The translations under genes were made by a program, and so were the position numbers. 64,000 bases of DNA from Actinoplanes xinjiangensis (GTDB lineage Bacteria > Actinomycetota > Actinomycetes > Mycobacteriales > Micromonosporaceae). Below the pieces are notes generated by a model. The model worked only from the letters and a program-made list of their open reading frames with translations. It was not told the DNA's origin and ran no database searches. Location of the stretch: positions 1 to 64,000 of the forward strand of contig NZ_QGGR01000016.1 in assembly GCF_003148685.1 (NCBI RefSeq). Reading direction: 5' to 3'. How positions within the stretch are numbered: the stretch's first letter is position 1; every line of letters starts with the position of its first letter. Below are positions 24,582 to 31,603 of the stretch, one piece after another.

Positions 24582-25280
24582 TCACAGGACGTCGCCGAGG
24601 ATGGCGATGACGGTGGGCATCAGGCCGGTGAGCAGGAACGCGGGCAGGAAGCACAATCCGAGCGGCAGCACGATCAGAACACCGGCCCGCTGGGCGGCGG
24701 CCTCGATCGCCACCGCACGGTCGGCACGCAGGTCACCGGCGAGTCGTTCCAGCGCTCCGGCCAGTGCGCCGCCGCTGGCGCTGGATCGGACGGCTGCCAC
24801 GATCAGCCGCTCGGCCTGCGGCACACCGGTCAGGTGGGCCCACGCCTCGCCCGGTTCGGCGCCGAGCCGCAGCGACCGGGCGGTGCGCTGGAGCCGGTCG
24901 CCGAGTGGTCCGCCGATCGCCTCCGCAACGGCGCCGATCGACCGGTCCACCGCGGTTCCGCCACGGAGTGCGGCGGCGAGCAGGTCGGCTCCGAGCGACA
25001 GGTCGGCGTGGGCCTCCTGGCGCTCGCGGCGAACCTCGGCGGGTTCGCGTCCGCGCAGGAACCGGTCGGTGCCGACGCCGGCGGCCACCCCTGCGGCGAG
25101 GCCCCAACCGGTGCCGATGAGGCCCGCGACGGCGAGTCCGGCCAGCACCGACAGAAGCAGGCGGGTCCGTTCCGGGGACGGTTGTCGCTGCGCCGCCCGC
25201 GGCAGCCGGAGCCGGCCGCGCGGCAGCATCAACAGCACGGCGGCCGTCACCGTGCACACGGCCACGACGATGCCGCTCAT
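24582..25280 (-). CDS. Type II/IV secretion system F-domain protein (TadC-like)
   Basis: A 232-aa inner-membrane platform protein. An N-terminal helix (GIVVAVCTVTAAVLLML) and a second pair around LLLSVLAGLAVAGLIGTGWGLAAGVAAG precede a cytoplasmic helical GspF domain (LSLGADLLAAALRGGTAVDRSIGAVAEAIGGPLGDRL...). A terminal helix reads AGVLIVLPLGLCFLPAFLLTGLMPTVIAIL. It should pair with the TadB-like protein as the pilus assembly platform. Its ATG overlaps the stop of the Ala/Pro-rich gene as ATGA. It is followed by the repeat-filled gap. Confidence 0.9.
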   Translation of the reverse strand: MSGIVVAVCTVTAAVLLMLPRGRLRLPRAAQRQPSPERTRLLLSVLAGLAVAGLIGTGWGLAAGVAAGVGTDRFLRGREPAEVRRERQEAHADLSLGADLLAAALRGGTAVDRSIGAVAEAIGGPLGDRLQRTARSLRLGAEPGEAWAHLTGVPQAERLIVAAVRSSASGGALAGALERLAGDLRADRAVAIEAAAQRAGVLIVLPLGLCFLPAFLLTGLMPTVIAILGDVL

Positions 25281-25786
25281 CGCGAGGCCTCGATCGGCGG
25301 CCGCGGGGCCGATTCCGGACGGACGTCATCCGCAGAGGCCGCGGCAAGGATCGAGGCAAAGCCGGGAGCCGCCGCAGAAGCCGCGACACGAGAAGAAGCG
25401 GCACCGATCCCGGAAGCCGCGACACGAGAAGGTGCGGCAGCAAGGCCGGGAGCCGCCGCGGAAGCGGCGACACGCGAAGAAGCGGCAGCAAGGCCGGAAG
25501 CCGCGACACGAGAGGGGACAGCAGCAGCCGCGACAGGAGAAGGGGCGGCAACTGCCGTACGAGAGGGGGCAGCAAGACCCGGAGCCGGCGCGGGAGCAAC
25601 AGTGGGAGCCGAAGCCGGACCGGGGCCGCGGGTAAGGGCCGAGGCAGTGGTCGAGGCGGGCGCCGCCGCGCACCGCATGACGGCCCCGTCCGCCCCGACG
25701 AGAGCGGCCACGCAGCATTCGCGCAGCGGCACCCGGACCGGCCCGCCGGCCCGCAGCAACGCCGCCACCCCGCAATTCGTGGTCAT
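25277..25786 (-). CDS. Ala/Pro/Ser-rich repeat protein inside Tad operon, unknown
   Basis: A 169-aa ORF with ATGA overlaps at both ends: its ATG overlaps the tadB stop and its stop overlaps the tadC ATG. That double coupling argues it is translated. Residues 1-40 are compositionally normal and carry four Cys (MTTNCGVAALL, RECCVAALV, VMRCAAAP). Residues 45-150 are low complexity (Ala, Pro, Ser, Val), with repeated blocks SRVAASG/SRVAASAAAPG at about 28-residue spacing. A short polar tail follows. No signal peptide, no domain recognised. Tad operons do not normally have a gene here. It could be a spacer ORF grown by repeat expansion or a real pilus accessory protein. Confidence 0.65.
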   Translation of the reverse strand: MTTNCGVAALLRAGGPVRVPLRECCVAALVGADGAVMRCAAAPASTTASALTRGPGPASAPTVAPAPAPGLAAPSRTAVAAPSPVAAAAVPSRVAASGLAAASSRVAASAAAPGLAAAPSRVAASGIGAASSRVAASAAAPGFASILAAASADDVRPESAPRPPIEASR

Positions 25787-26514
25787 CGGGTAGCTCCCTC
25801 GGTGAGGCGCTGTGCCCACTTCAGCCCCGCACATTGCAGAAGCAGGGCCGCGGTCGCGCAGGCCGCCCCCAGCGGCGTGTGCAGCAGCACCCCGGTCGGG
25901 TCCGCGCCGATCGCGTGGCCGAGGGCGATCCCGGCCAGCGGCAGGGCGGCGAGCAGGATCGCCGTGGTCTGGGTGCCGGCCGCGTGGGCGTGGGCCGCCT
26001 TGGCCGAACGCTCGGCGGCCCGGGCGTCCGACTCGATGCGTTCGAGCAGATCGGCGGCGGGTGCACCGGTACGTTCGGCGAGTCGCCACACGGCTTCGGT
26101 GAGTCGCCCGATCCGTCCGGATGCGGTGGGTGACGTGGCCACGGCCGCCGGCGGGATGCCCGCTCGCAGGTCCGCGACGAGGGACGCGAGATCGTCGAGG
26201 TGGGCGGCCCGCTGCCCGGCGGCCCGTACGCGTCCCGAGCGCCGGCGCCACTCGTGCGCGGCCAGGGCTGCGTAGACGGCCGCGACGACTCCGGCGACCG
26301 GGCCGCCGTACAGCCCGGCCGGTGCGCCGGCCAGCGCGGACGCGGTGAGCACGGACTGCCACGCCGGGCCGTCGAGGACCGTGCGGACGGTACGCCGGAA
26401 CGCGCCGACGTCGATCCGGGACCGTCGGCCGGGCAGCCGGTCACGGGCGTGTTCCGCTGGGCGGGCGACGAGGACCGCCCCGGCGATGAGGAGCCCCGCC
26501 AGCAACCAGGTCAC
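25783..26514 (-). CDS. Type II/IV secretion system F-domain protein (TadB-like)
   Basis: A 243-aa membrane protein. An N-terminal helix (TWLLAGLLIAGAVLVA), a helical pair near residues 55-90, and a cytoplasmic GspF-like domain (LDDLASLVADLRAGIPPAAVA...RLAERTGAPAADLLERIESDARAAERS) are followed by two C-terminal helices (TTAILLAALPLAGIALGHAIG and LGAACATAALLLQCAGL). The GTG at 26514 overlaps the tadA stop as GTGA; the 527-residue frame upstream is a shadow of tadA. It should form the assembly platform with the TadC-like protein. Confidence 0.9.
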   Translation of the reverse strand: MTWLLAGLLIAGAVLVARPAEHARDRLPGRRSRIDVGAFRRTVRTVLDGPAWQSVLTASALAGAPAGLYGGPVAGVVAAVYAALAAHEWRRRSGRVRAAGQRAAHLDDLASLVADLRAGIPPAAVATSPTASGRIGRLTEAVWRLAERTGAPAADLLERIESDARAAERSAKAAHAHAAGTQTTAILLAALPLAGIALGHAIGADPTGVLLHTPLGAACATAALLLQCAGLKWAQRLTEGATR

Positions 26515-27683
26515 GACGACCGTACCGGGGGCAGGAGGGCGGCCGGCACGGTCTCGCCGCGGTCGGCCAGCAGCCGGGCCAGCATCGGGGCGCCCGGTCC
26601 GGGGCCGCCGTCGCGCCGCCACGCCGGGACCACGGTGGCCAGCCGGTCCGTGTCGGTGGGGATGAGGACGCTGATCGATTCCAGGAAACGGCCCTCTGCC
26701 GTACGCCGGACCTGGAGAACCACCTGGAGCGCGGCGACGACCTGGGCGTGCAGCGCCGCTCGCGGCAGTCCGCCGAGCAGGCCGAGCGCCTCGAGCCGGG
26801 CCGGTACGTCGGCGGGTGCGTTGGCGTGCAGCGTGCCGGCCCCTCCCTCGTGCCCGGTGTTGAGGGCGCCGAGCAGGTCGACGATCTCCGCGCCACGGCA
26901 TTCGCCGATCACGAGACGGTCGGGCCGCATCCGCAGCGCCTGGCGGACCAGGTCGCTGAGGCCGATCGCGCCGGCACCCTCCACGTTGGAGGTGCGCGCC
27001 TGAAGCGCCACCACATGCGGGTGCACCGGCCGGAGTTCGGCCGCGTCCTCGACGAGCACGATCCGCTCGGTCGCCGGCACGAGCCCGAGCAGGGTGGCGA
27101 GCAGCGTCGTCTTGCCGCTGCCCGTCCCGCCGGTGACCAGGTAGGCGAGCCGCGCCGCCACGACCGCCACCAGCACCGCGGCCGCGTCTGCCGGGACCGT
27201 CCCGTGCCGGACCAGGTCGTCGAGGGTGAACGGCCGCTGCCGGAAGGTCCGCAGGGACAGGTGCGGCCCGTTGGTCGCGACCGGCGGCAGCACGGCGTGC
27301 AGGCGCGTCCCGTCGGGCAGCCGCGCGTCGGCGTAGGGCTGCCCGTCGTCGAGCCGCCGCCCGCACGCCGCGACGAGCCGCTGGGCGAGCCGTCGCACCT
27401 CGGCCGAGTCGGTGAACCGGATCGACGAGCGTTCCAGCCCCGAGCCCCGGTCGGCCCAGACCTGAAGATCATTGACGAGTACGTCGGTGACCTCCGGATC
27501 TGCCAGCAGCGGGGCGAGTGGCCCGGCGCCGATCAGGTCGTCCCGGACCCGGCCGGCGATCCGCAGCACCGCCATGTCGCCGAGCACCCCGTTCTCCTGG
27601 CGGACGGCGTTCACCACGGCGGCCGGGGTCGCCTCCTTCCCGTCGTAGGCGAACCGCCTGCGCACCCGATCGGCGACCGTCAT
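26511..27683 (-). CDS. Tad pilus assembly ATPase (TadA/CpaF-like)
   Basis: A 390-aa secretion ATPase of the GspE/VirB11 class that powers Flp pilus assembly from the cytoplasm. The N-terminal domain has IGAGPLAPLLADPEVTDVLVNDLQVWADRG and RRLDDGQPYADARLPDGTRLHAVLPP. Walker A is TGGTGSGKTTLL, the Asp box is VLVEDAAELRP, and Walker B is RMRPDRLVIGECRGAEIVDLLGALNTGHEGGAGTLHAN. All motifs are intact. This is the putative secretion ATPase of the helicase/secretion neighbourhood. The ATG overlaps the cpaE-like stop as ATGA. Confidence 0.95.
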   Translation of the reverse strand: MTVADRVRRRFAYDGKEATPAAVVNAVRQENGVLGDMAVLRIAGRVRDDLIGAGPLAPLLADPEVTDVLVNDLQVWADRGSGLERSSIRFTDSAEVRRLAQRLVAACGRRLDDGQPYADARLPDGTRLHAVLPPVATNGPHLSLRTFRQRPFTLDDLVRHGTVPADAAAVLVAVVAARLAYLVTGGTGSGKTTLLATLLGLVPATERIVLVEDAAELRPVHPHVVALQARTSNVEGAGAIGLSDLVRQALRMRPDRLVIGECRGAEIVDLLGALNTGHEGGAGTLHANAPADVPARLEALGLLGGLPRAALHAQVVAALQVVLQVRRTAEGRFLESISVLIPTDTDRLATVVPAWRRDGGPGPGAPMLARLLADRGETVPAALLPPVRSS

Positions 27684-28762
27684 GCCACGGCCGCTTTCGG
27701 GCTCGTACGCATGAGGTCGTCGACGAGTTGCCGGCAGAGAACGGCGAGAGCTCCCTTGCCGTCGGCGGTCGGCGCGGTTCCGCGCTCGATGCCCTGGCAG
27801 ACCGACGTCTCCGGCCGGAGGGTGCCGGCCAGCGGCAGGCCGAGGGCCCGGGCGATCTCGCGGGCCTTGAGCCGGCCGGGCGCCGGGCCGCGCACGACGA
27901 CGGCGATGTCGTCGCAGTGGGCCGCGACGGTCGCCGCGGTCCGGGCGGCCGATGCGGTGGCCCGCAGTTCCGCCGGGACGACGAGCAGGGTCCGGTCGGC
28001 GGCCTGGAGCGCGAGGATCGCCGCGTCGTCGAGTTGCCGGGGCAGGTCGGCGACGATCGCGTCACGTCCACGGCGGGCGGCGTCGAGGGCGACCGCCATG
28101 GCCTCGATGGGCACGCCGGGCAGCTCGTCCCGGTCGAACGAGAGCAGCACCAGATCTCCGCGGTGCGGGAGGGCACCGAGCAGGGTGGGCGGGTCGACGC
28201 GCCCGTCGGAGCCGGCGAGGGCCGGCCAGCGCAGGCCACCGACCTGCTCCCAGCCGAGGACCAGGTCGAGGCCGCCGCCGAGCGGATCGGCGTCGATCAG
28301 CAGGGTGCGGTAGCCGGATCGCACCGCGGTGGTGGCGAGCCCGGCGGCGAGGATGCTGGCCCCGGCACCACCGCGGCCGCCGATCACCGCGAGGGTGCGG
28401 CCGTCGGCCGCGGGTTCGGGGCGATCGCCGGCGGTGAGCTGGTCGACGATCCACGGTTCGGCGTCGGGCAGGACCGCCACGTTCTCGGCGCCGATCAGGT
28501 CGGCGACGTTGAAGGCCGGGTCGGTGACACCGTCGAAGCCGATCAGGATCAGCCGTTTCCGCCGGGGCAGGCGGGCACGCAGGCAGGGCACGGCCTGATC
28601 CGCGCCGATCAGTACTAGTGGAGCCGCGGACCAGCGGGCGCGGGCGCCAGCCGGGTCGGGTGACACCTCGGCCTCGACGCCGCACGCCGCGGCGAGGCGC
28701 AGCAACTCGTCGAGCAGGTCCGGGTCGGCGGTCACGATCAGGGGGCGGCGCGGGGCGGGCAT
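27680..28762 (-). CDS. CpaE/MinD-like ATPase of the Tad operon (Ssd type)
   Basis: First gene of the operon, 360 aa. The N-terminal receiver-like domain (PLIVTADPDLLDELLRLAAACGVEAEVSPD) is followed by a MinD/ParA ATPase domain: deviant Walker region GGRGGAGASILAAGLA where the usual KGGVGKS Lys residues are missing (position of the second Lys is Ala/Ser), then LLIDADPLGGGLDLVLGWE and DAIVADLPRQLDDAAI. CpaE proteins localise Tad machinery. The mycobacterial homolog in this neighbourhood is the septum-site-determining Ssd (from memory). The ATG at 28762 has GGAGG 6 nt upstream; the extension to 28873 is not supported. Confidence 0.9.
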   Translation of the reverse strand: MPAPRRPLIVTADPDLLDELLRLAAACGVEAEVSPDPAGARARWSAAPLVLIGADQAVPCLRARLPRRKRLILIGFDGVTDPAFNVADLIGAENVAVLPDAEPWIVDQLTAGDRPEPAADGRTLAVIGGRGGAGASILAAGLATTAVRSGYRTLLIDADPLGGGLDLVLGWEQVGGLRWPALAGSDGRVDPPTLLGALPHRGDLVLLSFDRDELPGVPIEAMAVALDAARRGRDAIVADLPRQLDDAAILALQAADRTLLVVPAELRATASAARTAATVAAHCDDIAVVVRGPAPGRLKAREIARALGLPLAGTLRPETSVCQGIERGTAPTADGKGALAVLCRQLVDDLMRTSPKAAVA

Positions 28763-28963
28763 CGCTGACCTCCAGCGGGGACGGCGGGTTGGGGCGCCTA
28801 CCGTCGCCGGGCCGGTACGACCCCGACAAACGCCGGTGCCGTCCGACTGTGGACGAAGGGGGGCCGTGGACAACCGCCGTCCGCCGGGATGATCTGCTAA
28901 GCGCGGGCATGCTCCCGACGGGATTGGGTATGTTGGTGTGCTCGTAACAGCGATGGAGTGGGC

Positions 28964-29314
28964 ATGGGGAACTCGATCCGTACGACGCTCGCCGATGACG
29001 GCACGGTGACCGTCACCGTGTCGGGAGAGATCGATTTCTCGAACTCGGACGGTGTCGCGCGCGGGCTGCGGGACGCGGTGACCGACTGGTCGCCGCCGTC
29101 GATCGAGGTGGATCTGCGGGATGCCACGTTCATCGACTCGACCGGGCTGGGCGCGCTGATCGAGGGTTACCGTGCGGCGGTCGCGGCGGGTGCCGATTTC
29201 CGGGTGCTCAATCCGAGCGACACGTTCCGCCGGGTGCTGACGGTGACCGGCCTCTCCGACTTCTTCGGGCTGATCGAGGTGGCCGACGAGCAGTCACAGG
29301 CGACCGGGGCCTGA
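28964..29314 (+). CDS. STAS-domain anti-sigma factor antagonist, second copy
   Basis: A 116-aa single STAS domain: GTVTVTVSGEIDFSNSDGVARGLRDAV, IEVDLRDATFIDSTGLGALIEGYRAA, LTVTGLSDFFGLI. The phosphorylatable Ser is Ser59 in DSTGLG. It is clearly different from the bldG product 10 kb away, and no anti-sigma gene accompanies it, so its partner is elsewhere. The ATG at 28964 has GGAG 5 nt upstream; a GTG at 28958 is possible. It is divergent from the Tad operon across a 200-bp intergenic region and closed by two hairpins. Confidence 0.92.
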   Translation: MGNSIRTTLADDGTVTVTVSGEIDFSNSDGVARGLRDAVTDWSPPSIEVDLRDATFIDSTGLGALIEGYRAAVAAGADFRVLNPSDTFRRVLTVTGLSDFFGLIEVADEQSQATGA

Positions 29315-29324
29315 AAGGGAACGA

Positions 29325-29346
29325 CCCCCGTCGGGGGAGACGGGGG
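29325..29346 (+). terminator. Terminator hairpin after STAS gene
   Basis: An 8-bp stem CCCCCGTC/GACGGGGG with loop GGGGGA, 10 bp beyond the stop codon. Confidence 0.7.
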
Positions 29347-29355
29347 CCGTCCTGG

Positions 29356-29385
29356 GATTCGGCTCCGGGGGGGTCGAGCCGAATC
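29356..29385 (+). terminator. Second hairpin after STAS gene
   Basis: A perfect 10-bp stem GATTCGGCTC/GAGCCGAATC with a 10-nt G-rich loop. Tandem hairpins suggest strong insulation from the HAD phosphatase gene downstream. Confidence 0.7.
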
Positions 29386-29491
29386 ACCCGGTGACCGCGG
29401 GGGGCGCGATCACCGAGGCCTGGATTCCGAGGTATTCGGTAACTGGTTGTCTTCGGTAACTGGGTGAAGCGGGAACAACACACACCTCGTA

Positions 29492-29507
29492 GCAAACATA
29501 AGTTTGC
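29492..29507. promoter_or_regulatory. GCAAAC-ATAA-GTTTGC inverted repeat
   Basis: A perfect 6-4-6 inverted repeat in the 339-bp gene-free stretch 29315-29653. Just upstream, TTCGGTAACTGG occurs twice (about 29430-29460). An AT-rich palindrome in this context is a plausible operator, but its target gene is not clear; the phosphatase promoter is 130 bp further on. Confidence 0.45.
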
Positions 29508-29639
29508 CTCAGGATCACGGTCCACGTCGAGTACCGAATGTTGCCAACTGGCCCGGCTCCTACCGCTCTGACCGATTTCACAGGCTGTCACCGCAGGCGC
29601 GTCAGTCGTGCGGGACAACGGGCGGCGGCGTGGTGCGGC

Positions 29640-29645
29640 TACACT
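29640..29645 (+). promoter_or_regulatory. -10 element of leaderless HAD phosphatase gene
   Basis: TACACT ends 8 nt before the GTG at 29654, with no ribosome site between. That spacing fits transcription starting at the start codon itself. No good -35 is seen. Confidence 0.5.
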
Positions 29646-29653
29646 TTCGGCCC

Positions 29654-30457
29654 GTGGGGCTCAGCGCCGCCTTTTTCGACCTCGACAAGACCGTCATCGC
29701 CAAGTCCAGTGCACTGGCTTTCGGACGGCCGTTCTATCGGGATGGCCTGATCAGCCGGCGCGACGTGGTGAAGACCGCTTATGCCCAGCTGATGTTCCGC
29801 CTGGGTGGCGGCACCGACGAGCAGTCGATGGCCCGCACCCGTGACTACATGGCCGCCCTGTGCAAGGGCTGGCGGGTGGAGCAGGTGCAGCAGATCGTCG
29901 CCGAGACTCTCGGGACTCTGATCAATCCCTACGTTTACGCCGAGGCGGCCGCGCTGATCGCCGAGCATCAGGCGGCGGGCCGCGATGTGGTGCTCGTCTC
30001 AGCTTCCGGTGACGAGATGGTCCGCCCGATCGGCGCGCTGCTCGGCATCACCGATGTGATCGCGACGCGGATGGCGATCGTCGACGGGCGTTACAGCGGG
30101 GCGGTGGAGTTCTACTCGGCCGGGCCGGCCAAGGTCACCGGCGTCCAGCGGCTGGCCGAGGAGCGTGGTTACGACCTCTCCGAGTGTTACGCCTATTCGG
30201 ATTCCAGCAGTGATCTTCCGCTGCTGGAGGCGGTCGGCCACCCGAGCGCGGTGAATCCCGATCGCGCCCTGCGCCGGGTCGCCGCGCTCCGCTCCTGGCC
30301 GATCCTGGAGTTCCGTCATCCGGTACCGCTCGGGAGGCGCCTGCGCGACCGCCCGGCGGTGCCGGTCGCCGCGGCACTCGGCGTCGGCGTCGGCGTGGCC
30401 ATCGGCGTCGCCCTCTACGGTCGCCACCGGCGGTCCCGCGCCGCCGCGGTCGCCTGA
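29654..30457 (+). CDS. HAD-superfamily subfamily IB phosphatase
   Basis: A 267-aa protein. Motif I is FFDLDKTVIAKS (nucleophile Asp9, acid/base Asp11), motif II is VVLVSASGDEMVRPI, and motif III/IV is ECYAYSDSSSDLPLLEAVGHPSAVNPD. This is the SerB-like IB layout; family members in this location in actinobacteria have no proven substrate. A C-terminal membrane helix (VPVAAALGVGVGVAIGVALYG) with a basic end probably tethers it to the membrane with the catalytic part in the cytoplasm. The GTG start is chosen for the TACACT box 8 nt upstream; the longer frame to 29504 is unsupported. Synteny with the Tad locus is conserved in Mycobacterium (Rv3661, from memory). Confidence 0.9.
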   Translation: MGLSAAFFDLDKTVIAKSSALAFGRPFYRDGLISRRDVVKTAYAQLMFRLGGGTDEQSMARTRDYMAALCKGWRVEQVQQIVAETLGTLINPYVYAEAAALIAEHQAAGRDVVLVSASGDEMVRPIGALLGITDVIATRMAIVDGRYSGAVEFYSAGPAKVTGVQRLAEERGYDLSECYAYSDSSSDLPLLEAVGHPSAVNPDRALRRVAALRSWPILEFRHPVPLGRRLRDRPAVPVAAALGVGVGVAIGVALYGRHRRSRAAAVA

Positions 30458-30558
30458 GCAAACCTTTCTGGTACGAGCCAGTAGGACGACCGTGGCTGTC
30501 CGCGCGAGGCGGCCGCAACACCGGACCGCAACGCGACCGCCGGGCTGATCCGCCGGTC

Positions 30559-30614
30559 CCGGCTGGTTCCCACCGCCGTCTCAAGCGCTCCGAGACAGCG
30601 GTGAGAACCAGCCG
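30559..30614. repeat. 56-bp palindromic element, copy B
   Basis: Same length and about 80% identity to the element at 11265-11320: CCGGCTGGT, CACCGC, GTCTCAA, GAGACAGCGGTGAGA and CCAGCCG are shared in order, and loop and arm changes partly compensate. It lies 100 bp after the HAD phosphatase and may terminate it. Confidence 0.8.
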
Positions 30615-30620
30615 CCCCCA

Positions 30621-30717
30621 ACGCGGTGACAGCCGGCCGACCCGGCCATGGACACGCGGTCAGAGCCGGCCGACCCGGGTCGTGGACACGCGGTGCGAGC
30701 CCGCCGTACACGGGTCG
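30621..30717. repeat. Three ~34-bp tandem repeats
   Basis: Units start at 30621, 30654 and 30688, each opening ACGCGGT, followed by an AGCC(G/C)GCCG block and a GTCGTGGAC-like end. Directly follows palindromic element B. Confidence 0.75.
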
Positions 30718-30996
30718 TTCATTGGTCTGAGTATTTCCCTTTCGGCCGCTTTTCCGCTGGAAATCTGGCGATCAAGCGATGGTCGGCGTAGAAATGACTC
30801 GCGGGCCCGGAAACATCGGGCACCGTGCACGGCCACCGGGAACCCACGCGCGATCAGCCACGGCAGGCACGTTGCGACGGGACCTCCACCCCGCGGGGTG
30901 ATGGACCGTCGACAACGACTCAGGTGCACGCTTGATAACCCGGTCCGGACGCGCACAGCCGGCGCCCCCGCGAGGGACGCCGGCTCTTCGGTTTCC
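30718..30996. other. Gene-free stretch with a hairpin at 30957-30985
   Basis: Part of a 652-bp gap (30458-31109). No ORF with normal composition is seen. A hairpin AGCCGGCG/CGCCGGCT with an inner CCC/GGG pairing, followed by CTTCGGTTT, looks like a plus-strand terminator, so a short untranslated transcript between about 30720 and 30990 is conceivable. Confidence 0.45.
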
Positions 30997-31123
30997 AGGG
31001 CCGTCCGCCGCACGGCTTTCGGGCCGTCTGCCGCTCAGCTCCCGGGCAACCTCCCGCTCAGCTCAGCTCCCGGGCTGTCTGACGCTCAGCTTGCCGGGCC
31101 GTCTGCCGCTCAGCCCGCCGCGG
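30997..31123. repeat. ~24-bp tandem repeats ending in the PH-like gene
   Basis: Four to five units built on GCCGTCTGCCGCTCAGCTCCCGG with variable length (one has CTCAGCTCAGCT). The last unit overlaps the final codons of the minus-strand membrane-protein gene, so the repeat sits at its very 3' end. Confidence 0.7.
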
Positions 31124-31583
31124 CCCGATGACGGTTCCGGATCTCCTGGTAGACCGCCCGGAACAGGTTGGGCCGGGCGTGGAAGTCGACGCCCTGGGCC
31201 CACAGTTCGGTGTTCACCGTGGCGCCGTCGTGCCGCTCGATCAGCACGGTCGTGTCCCGCTGCAGCTCCCAGCGGCCGACCCGGTGGGTGGCCTGGTGCA
31301 GGTGCACGCCGGCGATGTCGCGCCAGCGCATGCTGCGGGACCGCAGCAGACCGCGGATCAGCACGCCGTCGCTGCTGACATACACCCCGTGCTGGATGAT
31401 CCGCCAGGCGCCGATCACCCAGAGCGCGGCGAGCACGACGGCGACCGCGCGTATGCCGTGTCCCATCAGATCGAACTGGCGGATCGACGCCCAGGTGAGC
31501 AGAGCGAGCGCAATCGCTTCCCAGATGATCACGAGCCAGCGGCCGACACCTGGCGGATAGGGACGGACCCAGTGCGAACCCAC
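31110..31583 (-). CDS. PH-like domain membrane protein
   Basis: A 157-aa protein. Two membrane helices (GRWLVIIWEAIALALLTWASI and GIRAVAVVLAALWVIGAWRII) are followed by a cytoplasmic beta-rich part beginning VYVSSDGVLIRGLLRSRSMRWRDIAGVHL, the pattern of bacterial PH (bPH2/DUF304-like) membrane proteins. The GTG at 31583 is chosen because CATACT lies 7 nt upstream with no ribosome site, fitting a leaderless start; the frame further upstream overlaps the Fic-like gene. It follows that gene by 20 bp. Function unknown. Confidence 0.8.
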   Translation of the reverse strand: MGSHWVRPYPPGVGRWLVIIWEAIALALLTWASIRQFDLMGHGIRAVAVVLAALWVIGAWRIIQHGVYVSSDGVLIRGLLRSRSMRWRDIAGVHLHQATHRVGRWELQRDTTVLIERHDGATVNTELWAQGVDFHARPNLFRAVYQEIRNRHRAAAG

Positions 31584-31603
31584 GCAGAAAAGTATGCCGC
31601 CGT

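Noticed and set aside
26511..27366. N-terminal extension of tadB into a 527-aa protein
   Set aside because: The extension is the frame-shifted tadA sequence, Arg/Ala/Gly-rich; the GTGA overlap gives a better start.
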